Notes: generated from the sequence alone by a model not told the origin. Positions 37,134 to 44,830 are shown, counted from the stretch's first letter. The stretch is 64,000 bases of DNA from Coriobacteriia bacterium (GCA_030652115.1 JAUSBK010000008.1:62001-126000), one strand, 5' to 3'. Translations and numbers: made by a program.

Positions 37134-37960
37134 TGCAAGAGGCGTTGGCTACCGAGGTCGTGCTGCACATCGTCGCGCTCGTCGCCTACGCGATCGCTAC
37201 CGCTTTCGTGCTCTTCGGCACGACCATGGCGAAGCCCGGGCTCGTGCGTGCGGCTCACGCCGTCGCGCTTGTGGGACTCGCGGTCCATTCGACGGCTCTC
37301 GGCCTGCGGTGGTACGGGGCAGGGCACGGGCCCTACCTTACGCGCTACGAGGTGCTCTCCTCCAACGCCTGGGTTGCGATGTCGCTTCTCCAGCTGGTGG
37401 GCTGGCGCCAGCCCAAGAGCCGTAGTCTTGCAGTCGTGCTCTATCCGGCGGTGCTGCTGCTCCTTGGACTGGCGGTCTACACGGGTCCGGAGGTGCAACT
37501 CCTGCCGCTCACATTCCGCGGCATCTGGCTTGTGCTTCATGTCTGCTTCTACTTCGTCGCATTCTCGGCAGCGCTCGTCTCACTCGGCTATGGAGTGCTG
37601 CAACTCGGTCGGGGGACTGCACTCGCAGGGCGCATGCCCGGTCTGCCCGAGCCGTCCGAACTCGACCGGGAGTCGTATCGGTTCGCGGGGTTGACCTTCG
37701 CGTTCTGGGGCATCGGGATGCTGACGGGCGCGATCTGGGCGTACTACTCCTGGGGACGGTTCTGGGGCTGGGACCCGATAGAGACCTGGTCGCTGGTGAC
37801 CTGGTTCGTGTACGGCATCTACCTGCACGCGCGTCGGTTCTACGGACTCAAGGGACGTCGGGCGACGTTGCTGCTGCTCGCCGGATTCGGTCTCGCCGTC
37901 GTCTCGCTCTTCTTCACGTCGTTCCTCACCACCTCACTCCACTCGGAGTACTTCCACTAG
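37133..37960 (+). CDS. ccsA: CcsA/ResC-like cytochrome c assembly protein (copy B)
   Basis: A 275-residue polytopic protein, the same length as its copy A counterpart. The WWD-type segment WGRFWGWDPIETWSLVTW is intact and differs from copy A at two positions only. Candidate heme ligands are in GAGHGPYLTRYE, VLHVCFYF, LHARRFYG and the final HSEYFH. Two full ResB-CcsA pairs in one locus imply either high demand for heme attachment or specialisation, for example toward the CX3CH and CX4CH sites of cytochrome B. Specialisation is my inference; nothing in the sequence proves it. Confidence 0.93.
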   Translation: MQEALATEVVLHIVALVAYAIATAFVLFGTTMAKPGLVRAAHAVALVGLAVHSTALGLRWYGAGHGPYLTRYEVLSSNAWVAMSLLQLVGWRQPKSRSLAVVLYPAVLLLLGLAVYTGPEVQLLPLTFRGIWLVLHVCFYFVAFSAALVSLGYGVLQLGRGTALAGRMPGLPEPSELDRESYRFAGLTFAFWGIGMLTGAIWAYYSWGRFWGWDPIETWSLVTWFVYGIYLHARRFYGLKGRRATLLLLAGFGLAVVSLFFTSFLTTSLHSEYFH

Positions 37961-37977
37961 CAGGCGGCCCATGCCGC

Positions 37978-37983
37978 TATGAT
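37978..37983 (+). promoter_or_regulatory. -10 box before second cassette lipoprotein
   Basis: TATGAT in the 67 bp gap after ccsA, 45 bp before GTG 38028. The lipoprotein may thus have its own promoter, unlike in cassette A where it overlaps ccsA. Confidence 0.4.
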
Positions 37984-38027
37984 TACGCAAGTCCGAAGGA
38001 ACCTGCCTGCGAGGGAAAGGGCGCCCC

Positions 38028-38459
38028 GTGCGTCGTGTCATGCATCCGAAGTGGCTCATCGCGGCAGGACTCGTCCTTCTCCTCGGCTGTGCTTCCCCGG
38101 CAGCTCATCCCGCCATTACTCGCATCTCGGACCTCCTCGAACTCCGCCGCGACGACGTTCGTGACCCTGCGGCCTACGAGGAGTACTTCGCGGACCCCGA
38201 TCTGGCGGCGGAGCTGGCCTCGGGCAGCAAAGAGCCGACCGGCACGCCCCAGGTTCCCGATTACGAGCCACCCTACCTCACCGCCGAGACCACCTCGACC
38301 GCTGACGTCGCCGTGGTCTGGAAGGCGAGCGATGAGTTCACCGGCTGGCCGGCGGTGACCGTCTTCATCCTGTCGCTTGACGATGGCCGCTGGCTGGTGG
38401 TCGACGCCCTCGATGCCACCTCGGCACCGGAGCCGTTCGAGCCCGCTGCAACCGACTAG
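38028..38459 (+). CDS. Small lipoprotein, cassette copy B
   Basis: A 143-residue protein with a lipobox at LVLLLGC (Cys about residue 21). The mature part is acidic and ends with ILSLDDGRWLVVDALDATS, the same ending type as the lipoproteins at 31691 (DGRWLVAGVTSLDE) and 39253 (GWLVDAVEATS). The middle part is short and hard to align, so homology to the other two is likely only over the last third. GTG 38028 follows GGGAAAGGG at 38012-38020; an in-frame ATG at 38040 is possible. It occupies the same position in cassette B as the copy A lipoprotein. Function unknown. Confidence 0.68.
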   Translation: MRRVMHPKWLIAAGLVLLLGCASPAAHPAITRISDLLELRRDDVRDPAAYEEYFADPDLAAELASGSKEPTGTPQVPDYEPPYLTAETTSTADVAVVWKASDEFTGWPAVTVFILSLDDGRWLVVDALDATSAPEPFEPAATD

Positions 38460-38529
38460 AGTCCGTTAGCCGATAGCGGTCTTCCGGTCGCGCCCACAGC
38501 CCGCACACGATGCGTTGTGCCGAATTCCG

Positions 38530-38558
38530 TTCGACAAATCCCAAAGTCGCGGTACCAT
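38530..38558 (+). promoter_or_regulatory. Promoter of the Rex-like gene
   Basis: TTCGAC at 38530-38535 and TACCAT at 38553-38558 are separated by 17 bp, giving a start point near 38565 and a leader of about 28 bases that includes the ribosome-binding site GGAGG (38583-38587). Confidence 0.5.
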
Positions 38559-38592
38559 TATCGCAATGCGGCTGCTCTCAACGGAGGACACC

Positions 38593-39249
38593 ATGTCGGA
38601 CGAGCGCACGGCACCCGACGCAAGCCTGTACCGCCTGTCGCTCTACCACTGCTATCTCGGCGAACTCATCCGCACGGGAGCACCGCAGCGGATCACCTCG
38701 CGGCAGCTGGCCGACGAGCTCAACATCAAGGAGGAGACCGTCCGCCGCGACATCTCCTTCGTTGGCGACATCGGCCGTCCGGGTGCCGGCTACGCGCCCG
38801 AGGTGCTCTTTGCGGCGCTCATGGATTTTCTGGGGCTGTCCGACGAGTACCCGATCCTCGCGGTCGGCAGCCTCAAGATGCTCGACACGCTGCAGGTGAT
38901 CTTCCCGCCCGAGCGGTTCGGCGTGCGGGTGGCCGCCTGCTTCTCCGAAGTACCGGAGGACCCCGGTGCCGAGGTGATGGGCGTCACCCTGCAACACCTC
39001 ACCGACATCCCCCGGCTTGATCCCGCCCTGGGCATCACCGTCGCGTTCGTCGCATGCTCGCCCGGCTGGGTTCAAATCACCCTCGACCTGCTGGCGACCG
39101 CCGGCATTCGGGGCGTGCTGCTGCTCACCTCGGCGATCAAGCTCAACCGGCCCGAAGGCATGATCATCACCCAGGTGCGCATGCCCTGCGACCTCAAGAG
39201 CCTTGCGTGCCGTTGCCAGACGCGTACGGGCTCTGTCGGGACCCGGTGA
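38593..39249 (+). CDS. Rex-family protein without the NAD(H)-binding glycine motif
   Basis: A 218-residue homologue of Rex. The winged helix is well kept (ITSRQLADELNIKEETVRRD, then SFVGDIGRPGAGY), and the C-terminal half still aligns with Rex (AGIRGVLLLTSAIKLNRPEG matches AGIRGVLNLAPVRLTVPDD). The nucleotide loop is gone: the GYGRFG of Rex is replaced by VGSLKML at residues 91-97, and the ribose-binding Asp by Phe-Ser in ACFSEVP. Instead there is a C-terminal cysteine group, Cys199, Cys206 and Cys208. It should bind DNA but probably not NADH in the usual way; thiol, metal or heme sensing is possible. ATG 38593 has GGAGG 5 bases upstream. Confidence 0.78.
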   Translation: MSDERTAPDASLYRLSLYHCYLGELIRTGAPQRITSRQLADELNIKEETVRRDISFVGDIGRPGAGYAPEVLFAALMDFLGLSDEYPILAVGSLKMLDTLQVIFPPERFGVRVAACFSEVPEDPGAEVMGVTLQHLTDIPRLDPALGITVAFVACSPGWVQITLDLLATAGIRGVLLLTSAIKLNRPEGMIITQVRMPCDLKSLACRCQTRTGSVGTR

Positions 39250-39252
39250 GCG

Positions 39253-39777
39253 ATGGGCCACGCCCGTCCGATGCCGCTCGCTCTCATCGTGCTTGGGGTC
39301 GCGATGCTGCTCGCGTTCGCGGTGACCGGCTGTGACGGCACCGAGCCGCTCGGCACCGTGGGGGACGCCGTCGAGCCCGCGCCGTGGGATCTCTCCACCC
39401 CCGAGCTCGCCGTCCGTTCGTACCTGGACTGGGTGAGCTTCTCGTACCGCATGGCCAACTCGGAAATCCCCACCGCCACCATGACGCCCGAGGAGGCTGT
39501 GCGGGTCGACTCCTACATCCAGCTCAACCGCATGGACGGCAAGGGGCTGGAGCAGTTCCTGACCTCGCTCGAGATCACGTTCGCGTCGCAGGAGGCGTCG
39601 ACCGCGGTCGTGACGGCTCACGAAACCTGGCGGTACCGCTACTTCTCGCTCGAGACGCTGGAGTATCTGACCGAGGAGTACATGGCGAGCTACGACACCA
39701 CCTACACGCTTGTGGCACAACCGCAGGGGTGGCTGGTCGACGCGGTCGAAGCGACCTCCAACGAGGAGGTCAAGTAG
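39253..39777 (+). CDS. Small lipoprotein
   Basis: A 174-residue protein with a lipobox ending AFAVTGC. The mature part has an N-terminal helix (ELAVRSYLDWVSFSYRMA) and beta strands with HETWRYRYFSLE and QGWLVDAVEATS. It is clearly related to the lipoprotein at 31691, where ETWDYEHVSLD and GRWLVAGVTSLDE occupy the same places. It lies 3 bp after the Rex-like gene, so the two are co-transcribed. That the third family member travels with a candidate redox regulator, not with a cytochrome, suggests that the lipoprotein may have a sensing or signalling part in the system. This last point is speculation. Confidence 0.7.
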   Translation: MGHARPMPLALIVLGVAMLLAFAVTGCDGTEPLGTVGDAVEPAPWDLSTPELAVRSYLDWVSFSYRMANSEIPTATMTPEEAVRVDSYIQLNRMDGKGLEQFLTSLEITFASQEASTAVVTAHETWRYRYFSLETLEYLTEEYMASYDTTYTLVAQPQGWLVDAVEATSNEEVK

Positions 39778-39780
39778 CGC

Positions 39781-39801
39781 GCTGCGGGCCCGGCCCGCAG
39801 C
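39781..39801. terminator. GC-rich hairpin after lipoprotein gene
   Basis: A 9-bp perfect stem (GCTGCGGGC and its complement) with a 3-base loop, 4 bp after the stop at 39777. No T-run follows, so an intrinsic terminator is only probable. Confidence 0.5.
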
Positions 39802-39812
39802 ATGCCCTGTGC

Positions 39813-39818
39813 TATACT
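39813..39818 (+). promoter_or_regulatory. Extended -10 promoter of radical SAM-menG genes
   Basis: TGCTATACT: TGn plus TATACT, 61 bp before the start at 39879 and directly after the hairpin at 39781-39801. Confidence 0.55.
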
Positions 39819-39878
39819 CCCGCCTTGTTCCGTTCCGGTGCGCCGCGCCCGTCGTGGCGTGAGGAGGATCCCAGTCAG

Positions 39879-41651
39879 ATGGCCAAAGCGGACCTCGTCC
39901 TGCTGCACGCCCCCAGCGTCTACGACTTCCGAGAGACCTCGATCATGTACGGGCCGGTGTCGGATCTTGTCCCGTCGAGCCCGATCTTCGAGATGTACCC
40001 GCTCGGCTTCACCACCATCGGTGAGTACCTCGAGCGCCATGGGCTTCACGTCAAGGTCGTCAACCTCGCGCTTCTCATGCTCAACAAGCCGAAGTTCGAC
40101 GTGGAGAAGGCCATCCGGGAGATGGACCCGTACGTCTTCGGCATCGACTTGCACTGGGCGCCGCACGCCCACGGGTCGATCGAGATCGCGCGGTTGTGCA
40201 AGAAGTACCATCCGGATACGCCCGTGGTCTTCGGCGGCCTCACGGCCACGTACTTCCACGAGGAGCTCATCGGCTACGACGCCGTGGACTACGTCTTGCG
40301 GGGGGACTCGACCGAAGAGCCGTTCACGCAACTCGTGTACGCCATCAAACGGGGCGGCAGCGTGGCCGACATCCCGAACCTCACCTACAAGGACGCGAGC
40401 GGTGCTGCGGTGGTCAACCCCTTCACCTGCGTGCCGCCCACCTTCGACCACGTGAAGCTCGACTACAGCTTCTCGATGCGCTCGGTCATCCGCGGGCGCG
40501 ACATGTCGTCGTCGCTGCCGTTCAAAGACTGGCTCTCGTATCCGGTGACCGCGTCGCTCACCTGTCGCGGGTGCACGCGCAACTGCGTGACGTGCGGTGG
40601 TTCGGCGACGGCGTTCCGCGAGCACTTCGGCCGCGATCGTGTGGCATTCCGCGACCCCGAGCTGCTCGTGAAGGACATCTCACACATCGCCAAGCACATC
40701 CCGGGGCCGGTCTTCGTGCTCAACGACTTCCGGCAGGCCGGCGACGAGTACGTGAACGAGTTCATCACTGGCCTTCGGAAGGTCGACTTCAAGAACCCGA
40801 TCGGCTTCGAATTCTTCACACCGCCTTCCGAGGACTTCTACGCGCTGCTGGACGAGAACCTGAACGACTTCTCGGTGGAGGTATCGGCCGAGAGCCATGA
40901 CGACGGCGTGCGCGAGGTGTTCGGCAAGCCGTACGCGTGGGAGGACCTCTGCGACTCGATCGACAACGCCTTCAAGCACAACTGCCAGCGTTTCGACCTG
41001 TACTTCATGACGGGCATCCCCACGCAGACGGCCGAATCCGTGCTCGGCACGGCGCGTGCTGTGGAGGAGCTCTACGCGCGCATCGGGGACAACCCGAAGC
41101 TGCTGCCGTTCATCGGGCCGATGGCGCCATTCCTCGATCCGGGGTGCATGATCTTCGAGGACCCGGACCGCTTCGGCTACACGCTCCGCGCCCGCACGCT
41201 CGAAGAGCATCGCCAGAGGCTCACGCAGCCGTCCTGGAAGCACATCCTGAACTACATCCCCGACGCGATGACGCTCGATGAGATGGTGGACGCCACGTAC
41301 GAAGCCGCGGTGGGGCTCAACAGGGTGAAGGCACGGGTCGGCTCCATCGATCCTGCCGTGGCGGCCGCGACCGAGCGCCGCATCCTCGAGGCCCAGATCG
41401 CCATGGCGCGCATCGACGACATCATGCGGCAAGACGAGCCGGTCCGCAGCCACCTACTGGACGAGTTCAAGCACGAGATCGACGTGCTCAACGAGAGTAC
41501 CGTGTGCGAGAAGACGGAGCTCAAGTGGCCTTCGCAGGTGAACCTCGGCCATGTCTTCAACAACGCGAAGCTGTGGCTCAAGGTCAACCTGGAGCTGCTC
41601 TTCCCGCGGCTCAGGAAGTACGACACGCGGTTCACGGAAGGTGCGAAGTAG
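39879..41651 (+). CDS. B12-binding-domain radical SAM protein
   Basis: A 590-residue protein. Residues about 1-150 form a cobalamin-binding-like Rossmann domain (PLGFTTIGEYLERHG, VVFGGLTATYFHEEL, VDYVLRGDSTEEP). The radical SAM centre is Cys232-x3-Cys236-x2-Cys239, with an extra Cys229 just before it (CRGCTRNCVTC). The long C-terminal part has no recognised domain. Proteins of this type are usually methyltransferases or ring-forming enzymes; the substrate is unknown. GAGGAGG at 39861-39867 precedes ATG 39879. menG follows without a gap, so a role in quinone modification is possible, but menaquinone C8-methylation enzymes known to me lack the B12 domain. Oxygen-sensitive, cytosolic. Confidence 0.82.
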   Translation: MAKADLVLLHAPSVYDFRETSIMYGPVSDLVPSSPIFEMYPLGFTTIGEYLERHGLHVKVVNLALLMLNKPKFDVEKAIREMDPYVFGIDLHWAPHAHGSIEIARLCKKYHPDTPVVFGGLTATYFHEELIGYDAVDYVLRGDSTEEPFTQLVYAIKRGGSVADIPNLTYKDASGAAVVNPFTCVPPTFDHVKLDYSFSMRSVIRGRDMSSSLPFKDWLSYPVTASLTCRGCTRNCVTCGGSATAFREHFGRDRVAFRDPELLVKDISHIAKHIPGPVFVLNDFRQAGDEYVNEFITGLRKVDFKNPIGFEFFTPPSEDFYALLDENLNDFSVEVSAESHDDGVREVFGKPYAWEDLCDSIDNAFKHNCQRFDLYFMTGIPTQTAESVLGTARAVEELYARIGDNPKLLPFIGPMAPFLDPGCMIFEDPDRFGYTLRARTLEEHRQRLTQPSWKHILNYIPDAMTLDEMVDATYEAAVGLNRVKARVGSIDPAVAAATERRILEAQIAMARIDDIMRQDEPVRSHLLDEFKHEIDVLNESTVCEKTELKWPSQVNLGHVFNNAKLWLKVNLELLFPRLRKYDTRFTEGAK

Positions 41652-42380
41652 ATGCGATCCAACCAGCAAGCTCCGGCCAACGGCCGTCCGACCACCGAGC
41701 GTGTGCAGTCGATCTTCACGTCGCTCGCCCCGGACTACGACCGCTTCAACCGGCTCTCGAGCCTCGGCGTGGACCGCTCCTGGCGGCGCAAGACCGTGAA
41801 GATGGCCCAGCTGCGACGCACGTCACAGGTGCTCGATATCGCGGCCGGGACCGGCGATCTCACCATGGCGCTCGCGCGTTACGGTCAGCCCGAGAGCGTT
41901 CTCTCGACTGACTTCGTTCCCGAGATGCTCGAGGTGGGCAAGGCGAAGGCAGCCGAGTACGAGGGGCCGACGTCGATCAGCTTCGCCGTCGTGGACGCTC
42001 AGGATCTGCCGTTCAACGACGACAGTTTCGACGTGGTGACGGTGGGGTTCGGCGTCCGGAACCTGCCGGACCGCTCGGCCAACTTCCGCGAGGTCTACCG
42101 GGTGCTGAAGCCGGGCGGCCGCTACGTGGTGCTCGAGATGAGCCGCCCGCCGTTCGCGCCGTTCCGGGCGCTCTATCACTTCTATCTCCACACGGTGATA
42201 CCGACCCTCGGCGGCCTGCTTACGGGCAAGCGGGATTCCTTCGAATACCTGCGAGACTCGATCCTCGGATTCCCGGGACAGGTGGCGCTCGCCGGTGAGC
42301 TTCACAAGGCGGGCTTCGGTGAGGTCACGTGGCGCAACCTGACCCTCGGCATCGTTGCGGTGCACGTGGCGATCAAGTAG
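41652..42380 (+). CDS. menG: Demethylmenaquinone methyltransferase
   Basis: SAM-dependent C-methyltransferase of the UbiE/MenG family, 242 residues. VQSIFTSLAPDYDRFNRLSSLG and VDRSWRRKTV are the N-terminal signature, DIAAGTGDLTMALA the SAM-binding motif I, and VGFGVRNLPDRSANFREVYRVLKPGG the UbiE/COQ5 signature. It performs the final methylation of demethylmenaquinone, providing the lipid-soluble electron carrier that a membrane cytochrome chain needs. The ATG follows the stop of the radical SAM gene directly. No ubiquinone genes are seen, and the organism type argues for menaquinone. Confidence 0.93.
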   Translation: MRSNQQAPANGRPTTERVQSIFTSLAPDYDRFNRLSSLGVDRSWRRKTVKMAQLRRTSQVLDIAAGTGDLTMALARYGQPESVLSTDFVPEMLEVGKAKAAEYEGPTSISFAVVDAQDLPFNDDSFDVVTVGFGVRNLPDRSANFREVYRVLKPGGRYVVLEMSRPPFAPFRALYHFYLHTVIPTLGGLLTGKRDSFEYLRDSILGFPGQVALAGELHKAGFGEVTWRNLTLGIVAVHVAIK

Positions 42381-42479
42381 CGAGGCGGTCCTCCGGCGCC
42401 GGGTCTCCTGGAGCCGGTATCGGTGAGCGTGTAGGATGAGAGCCCGACACACGTCCCATTCGGGAGGTTGGTTCCAGCC

Positions 42480-43829
42480 ATGTTGCTTCTGGCGCGCTAC
42501 GTGCTCCCCGTGAGCGGTCCCCACATCGACGACGGTGCCGTGCTCGTGCAGGGCGGCGAGATCATCGCGCTCGGTAGCCGCGTCGAGATGCTGCGCGACC
42601 ATCCCGATGAGGAGATCGTCGACTACGGGCTCGCGGCGCTGATGCCCGGCTTCGTAGACCTGCACACTCACATGGAGTACGCGATCTTTCGCGGCGTCGT
42701 GGACGACCTGCCGTACACCGAGTGGAAGATGGCGGTCCAGGGTCGCGAGCACCTGCTGAGCGATCAGGACTGGAAGGACTCGGCGGTGCTCGGCGCCATC
42801 GAGACGATCCGCTCGGGCATCACCACCGTTGCCGACATCACCGACACGGGCGCCAGCGTGCAGGCGACGCAGGACTCCGGACTGCGCGGCGTGCTCTATC
42901 GCGAGGTCTCCACGATGGACACCGCTTCGGTCGACCGCGTCATGGCCGAGGCGCTCGCCGACATCGAGGCCTGGACCGCGCAGACGGACAGCAGCCGGAT
43001 CACCATCGGCCTCGCGCCGCACGGGCCGTACACCTGTCACCCGCGGCTGTTCCAGGCGCTCGTGGCCGAGGTGGAGAGCAACGACCGGCCGGTGACGATC
43101 CACCTGGCGGGCTCGAAGGACGAGTACGACTTCGTGAAGTACGGCTCCTCGCCGCTTGGACAGGACTTCCGGGCGCAGTCCGGCTGGTCCGACCAGGCGT
43201 GGATGCCGACCGGCGTGAGCCCGGTGCGCTATGTCTACCAGTGGGGCATCTTCGACCTGCCGAACGTGCTTGCGGTCCACTGCGTGCATGTGGATGCCGA
43301 GGACATCGATGTCCTCAAGCGCACCGACACCGCGGTGGCATACTGCGCGCGCTGCAACGCCAAACTCGGCATGGGCACGGCGCCGCTCGGGGACTTCCGC
43401 GCGGCAGGGCTTCGGGTCGGCATCGGCACGGACTCGCCGGCCTCCACGAGCACCATCGACTTCTTCGAGGAGATGCGCGTGGGTCTTCTCGTCCAGCGCG
43501 GGATGCTCGGCGAGCAAGGCTTCTTCTCGGCGAAGACGTTCGTGACTATGGCGACGCTCGGCGGCGCGCAGGCTCTCAAGATCGACCACCTGGTGGGCTC
43601 TCTGGAGCCGGGCAAGCGCGCCGACATCATCGCGGTCGACCTCTCGAAGAGCCACCAGGTGCCAACGCAGAACCCGTACGGTGCGCTCGTGCACACCTGC
43701 AACCAGGACAACGTGCTGATGACCATGGTCGAAGGGCGGATGCTGTTCGATCGCGGCACGTACCTCACGCTCGAGCGTGAGAGCATGAGCGAGCGTACCG
43801 AACAGCTGCGGATGAAGATGCGGAGCTGA
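42480..43829 (+). CDS. Amidohydrolase, possible aminodeoxyfutalosine deaminase
   Basis: A metal-dependent deaminase of the ATZ/TRZ (SAH/MTA deaminase) family, 449 residues. His62 and His64 in VDLHTHMEY are metal ligands; others are in TIHLAGSKDEYD, VHCVHVDAEDID and IGTDSPASTSTIDFFEEMR. The C-terminal SLEPGKRADIIAVDL closes the composite beta domain. Neighbouring menG suggests the futalosine menaquinone pathway, in which aminofutalosine is deaminated by an enzyme of this family. SAH or methylthioadenosine deaminase remains an alternative. ATG 42480 follows CGGGAGG at 42461-42467 (long spacer); TTG 42468 immediately after it is less likely. Confidence 0.75.
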   Translation: MLLLARYVLPVSGPHIDDGAVLVQGGEIIALGSRVEMLRDHPDEEIVDYGLAALMPGFVDLHTHMEYAIFRGVVDDLPYTEWKMAVQGREHLLSDQDWKDSAVLGAIETIRSGITTVADITDTGASVQATQDSGLRGVLYREVSTMDTASVDRVMAEALADIEAWTAQTDSSRITIGLAPHGPYTCHPRLFQALVAEVESNDRPVTIHLAGSKDEYDFVKYGSSPLGQDFRAQSGWSDQAWMPTGVSPVRYVYQWGIFDLPNVLAVHCVHVDAEDIDVLKRTDTAVAYCARCNAKLGMGTAPLGDFRAAGLRVGIGTDSPASTSTIDFFEEMRVGLLVQRGMLGEQGFFSAKTFVTMATLGGAQALKIDHLVGSLEPGKRADIIAVDLSKSHQVPTQNPYGALVHTCNQDNVLMTMVEGRMLFDRGTYLTLERESMSERTEQLRMKMRS

Positions 43830-43835
43830 GCCGCC

Positions 43836-44273
43836 GTGCATGAACACGGTCGGGTGATCACGGTGCATGACGGTGCCGTGGACGTGCGCATGGAGGTTGG
43901 CGCCGCATGCGGCGGATGTACGTCCTGCGCACGAGGCGCCAATGGCGAGATGATCATGCGGGACGTGGTCGACACGCTGGGAGTGACGGTCGGCGACACG
44001 GTCGACGTGGTGATCCCGGATTCTATCAAGAGTCGTGCCGCTGTGGCGATCTTCCTCGTTCCCGTGGTTTGCATGCTGCTCGGGTACTTGGCTGGCTACT
44101 TGCTTGGACGGTGGGCGGGAATCGCGCCCGATGTGAGCGGCCTCGTGTTTGCGCTGATCGGCGCGAATCTCGCGGTCGTCGGCGTGAGGGCGGCAGAGCG
44201 CAAGATCGCGTCGAGCACGGAGTTCACACCGAAAGTGGATGCTATAATCGCGCGAGGTCACGGCCGACCCTGA
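43836..44273 (+). CDS. RseC/SoxR-reducing-system-like membrane protein
   Basis: A 145-residue protein with the RseC layout: an N-terminal soluble part with a Cys cluster (Cys25-x2-Cys28-x2-Cys31 in CGGCTSCARG), then two membrane helices (AVAIFLVPVVCMLLGYLAGYLLG and SGLVFALIGANLAVVGV). RseC homologues occur near Rnf complexes and in the SoxR-reducing system, where they are thought to pass electrons. No rnf gene is in the window, so the partner is unknown. GTG 43836 stands 6 bp after the amidohydrolase stop, so the two are likely co-transcribed. Confidence 0.8.
   Translation: MHEHGRVITVHDGAVDVRMEVGAACGGCTSCARGANGEMIMRDVVDTLGVTVGDTVDVVIPDSIKSRAAVAIFLVPVVCMLLGYLAGYLLGRWAGIAPDVSGLVFALIGANLAVVGVRAAERKIASSTEFTPKVDAIIARGHGRP
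44243..44248 (+). promoter_or_regulatory. Extended -10 promoter (TGCTATAAT)
   Basis: A consensus TATAAT with TGn extension inside the 3' end of the RseC-like gene, 70 bp before GTG 44318. It is the best -10 match seen in the window. Confidence 0.6.
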
Positions 44274-44317
44274 CGTCGCCGTGGCCGTTCGGTCGACAAA
44301 CGAGGAGGTAATCGCAC

Positions 44318-44764
44318 GTGAGCGATCAGGACTTCTTCTTCGACGAGGAGGAAGAGGCGGTCAAGGACAGCACGTCCGCCTCATCCGCCAAGCCCTCGGC
44401 GAAGTCTAGCGCCAAGACGGCGCCCACCACACCCAAGAGCGCCCCGAAGGCCGCCCCGAAAGCGGCCCCGAAGGCCGGTGCCGCGTCTGGCACGCCAGCC
44501 TTCTTCGAGCAGAGCGTGAGCATGACCATCGCGGCGCTCATGACCGTGGTCGGACTGCTCGTTGGCGTGATCATCGGCTTCCTGGTGGCGCCGGACAGCG
44601 CCACCGTCTCGACCGGGGCGCCCGCCTCCTCAGCGACCACCGACTCGGGCTCCACAGCACCGCAGCTGAGCGAGGACGAGCTGTCGTCGGGCGCGCTGCC
44701 CGAGGGACATCCGGATATCAGCTCGATGGGCGCCAGCGAGACTGTGGAGACGCCGAGCGAGTAG
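44318..44764 (+). CDS. Small single-pass membrane protein with Lys/Ala/Pro repeats
   Basis: A 148-residue protein of unknown function. The first 65 residues are an acidic tip (FFFDEEEEA) and then a low-complexity Ser/Ala/Lys/Pro region with three copies of APKA. One membrane helix (IAALMTVVGLLVGVIIGFLV) follows, and the outer part is acidic and Ser/Thr rich. GAGGAGGT at 44302-44309 is a strong ribosome-binding site, so expression should be high. A hairpin terminator ends the transcript at 44779-44804. The basic repeat region could bind nucleic acid or phospholipid; I recognise no family. Confidence 0.7.
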   Translation: MSDQDFFFDEEEEAVKDSTSASSAKPSAKSSAKTAPTTPKSAPKAAPKAAPKAGAASGTPAFFEQSVSMTIAALMTVVGLLVGVIIGFLVAPDSATVSTGAPASSATTDSGSTAPQLSEDELSSGALPEGHPDISSMGASETVETPSE

Positions 44765-44778
44765 GACAGGGCTCACAG

Positions 44779-44804
44779 GGCCCGACCGCCGTGTCGGTCG
44801 GGCC
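44779..44804 (+). terminator. Intrinsic terminator
   Basis: A 9-bp perfect stem (GGCCCGACC and complement) with an 8-base loop, followed by TCTTCT. It lies 15 bp after the stop at 44764. Confidence 0.7.
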
Positions 44805-44830
44805 TCTTCTCGTCTAAGGGAGTGCAACGC

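Noticed and set aside
38503-38520. GCACA-n8-TGTGC element upstream of the Rex-like gene as a Rex operator
   Set aside because: The half-sites face the opposite way to the TGTG-n8-CACA pattern and the inner bases do not pair. Too weak to call.
44400-44490. Short repeats (APKA coding units) as a possible CRISPR or tandem repeat locus
   Set aside because: They are in-frame low-complexity codons of a membrane protein with a strong ribosome-binding site, without spacers.
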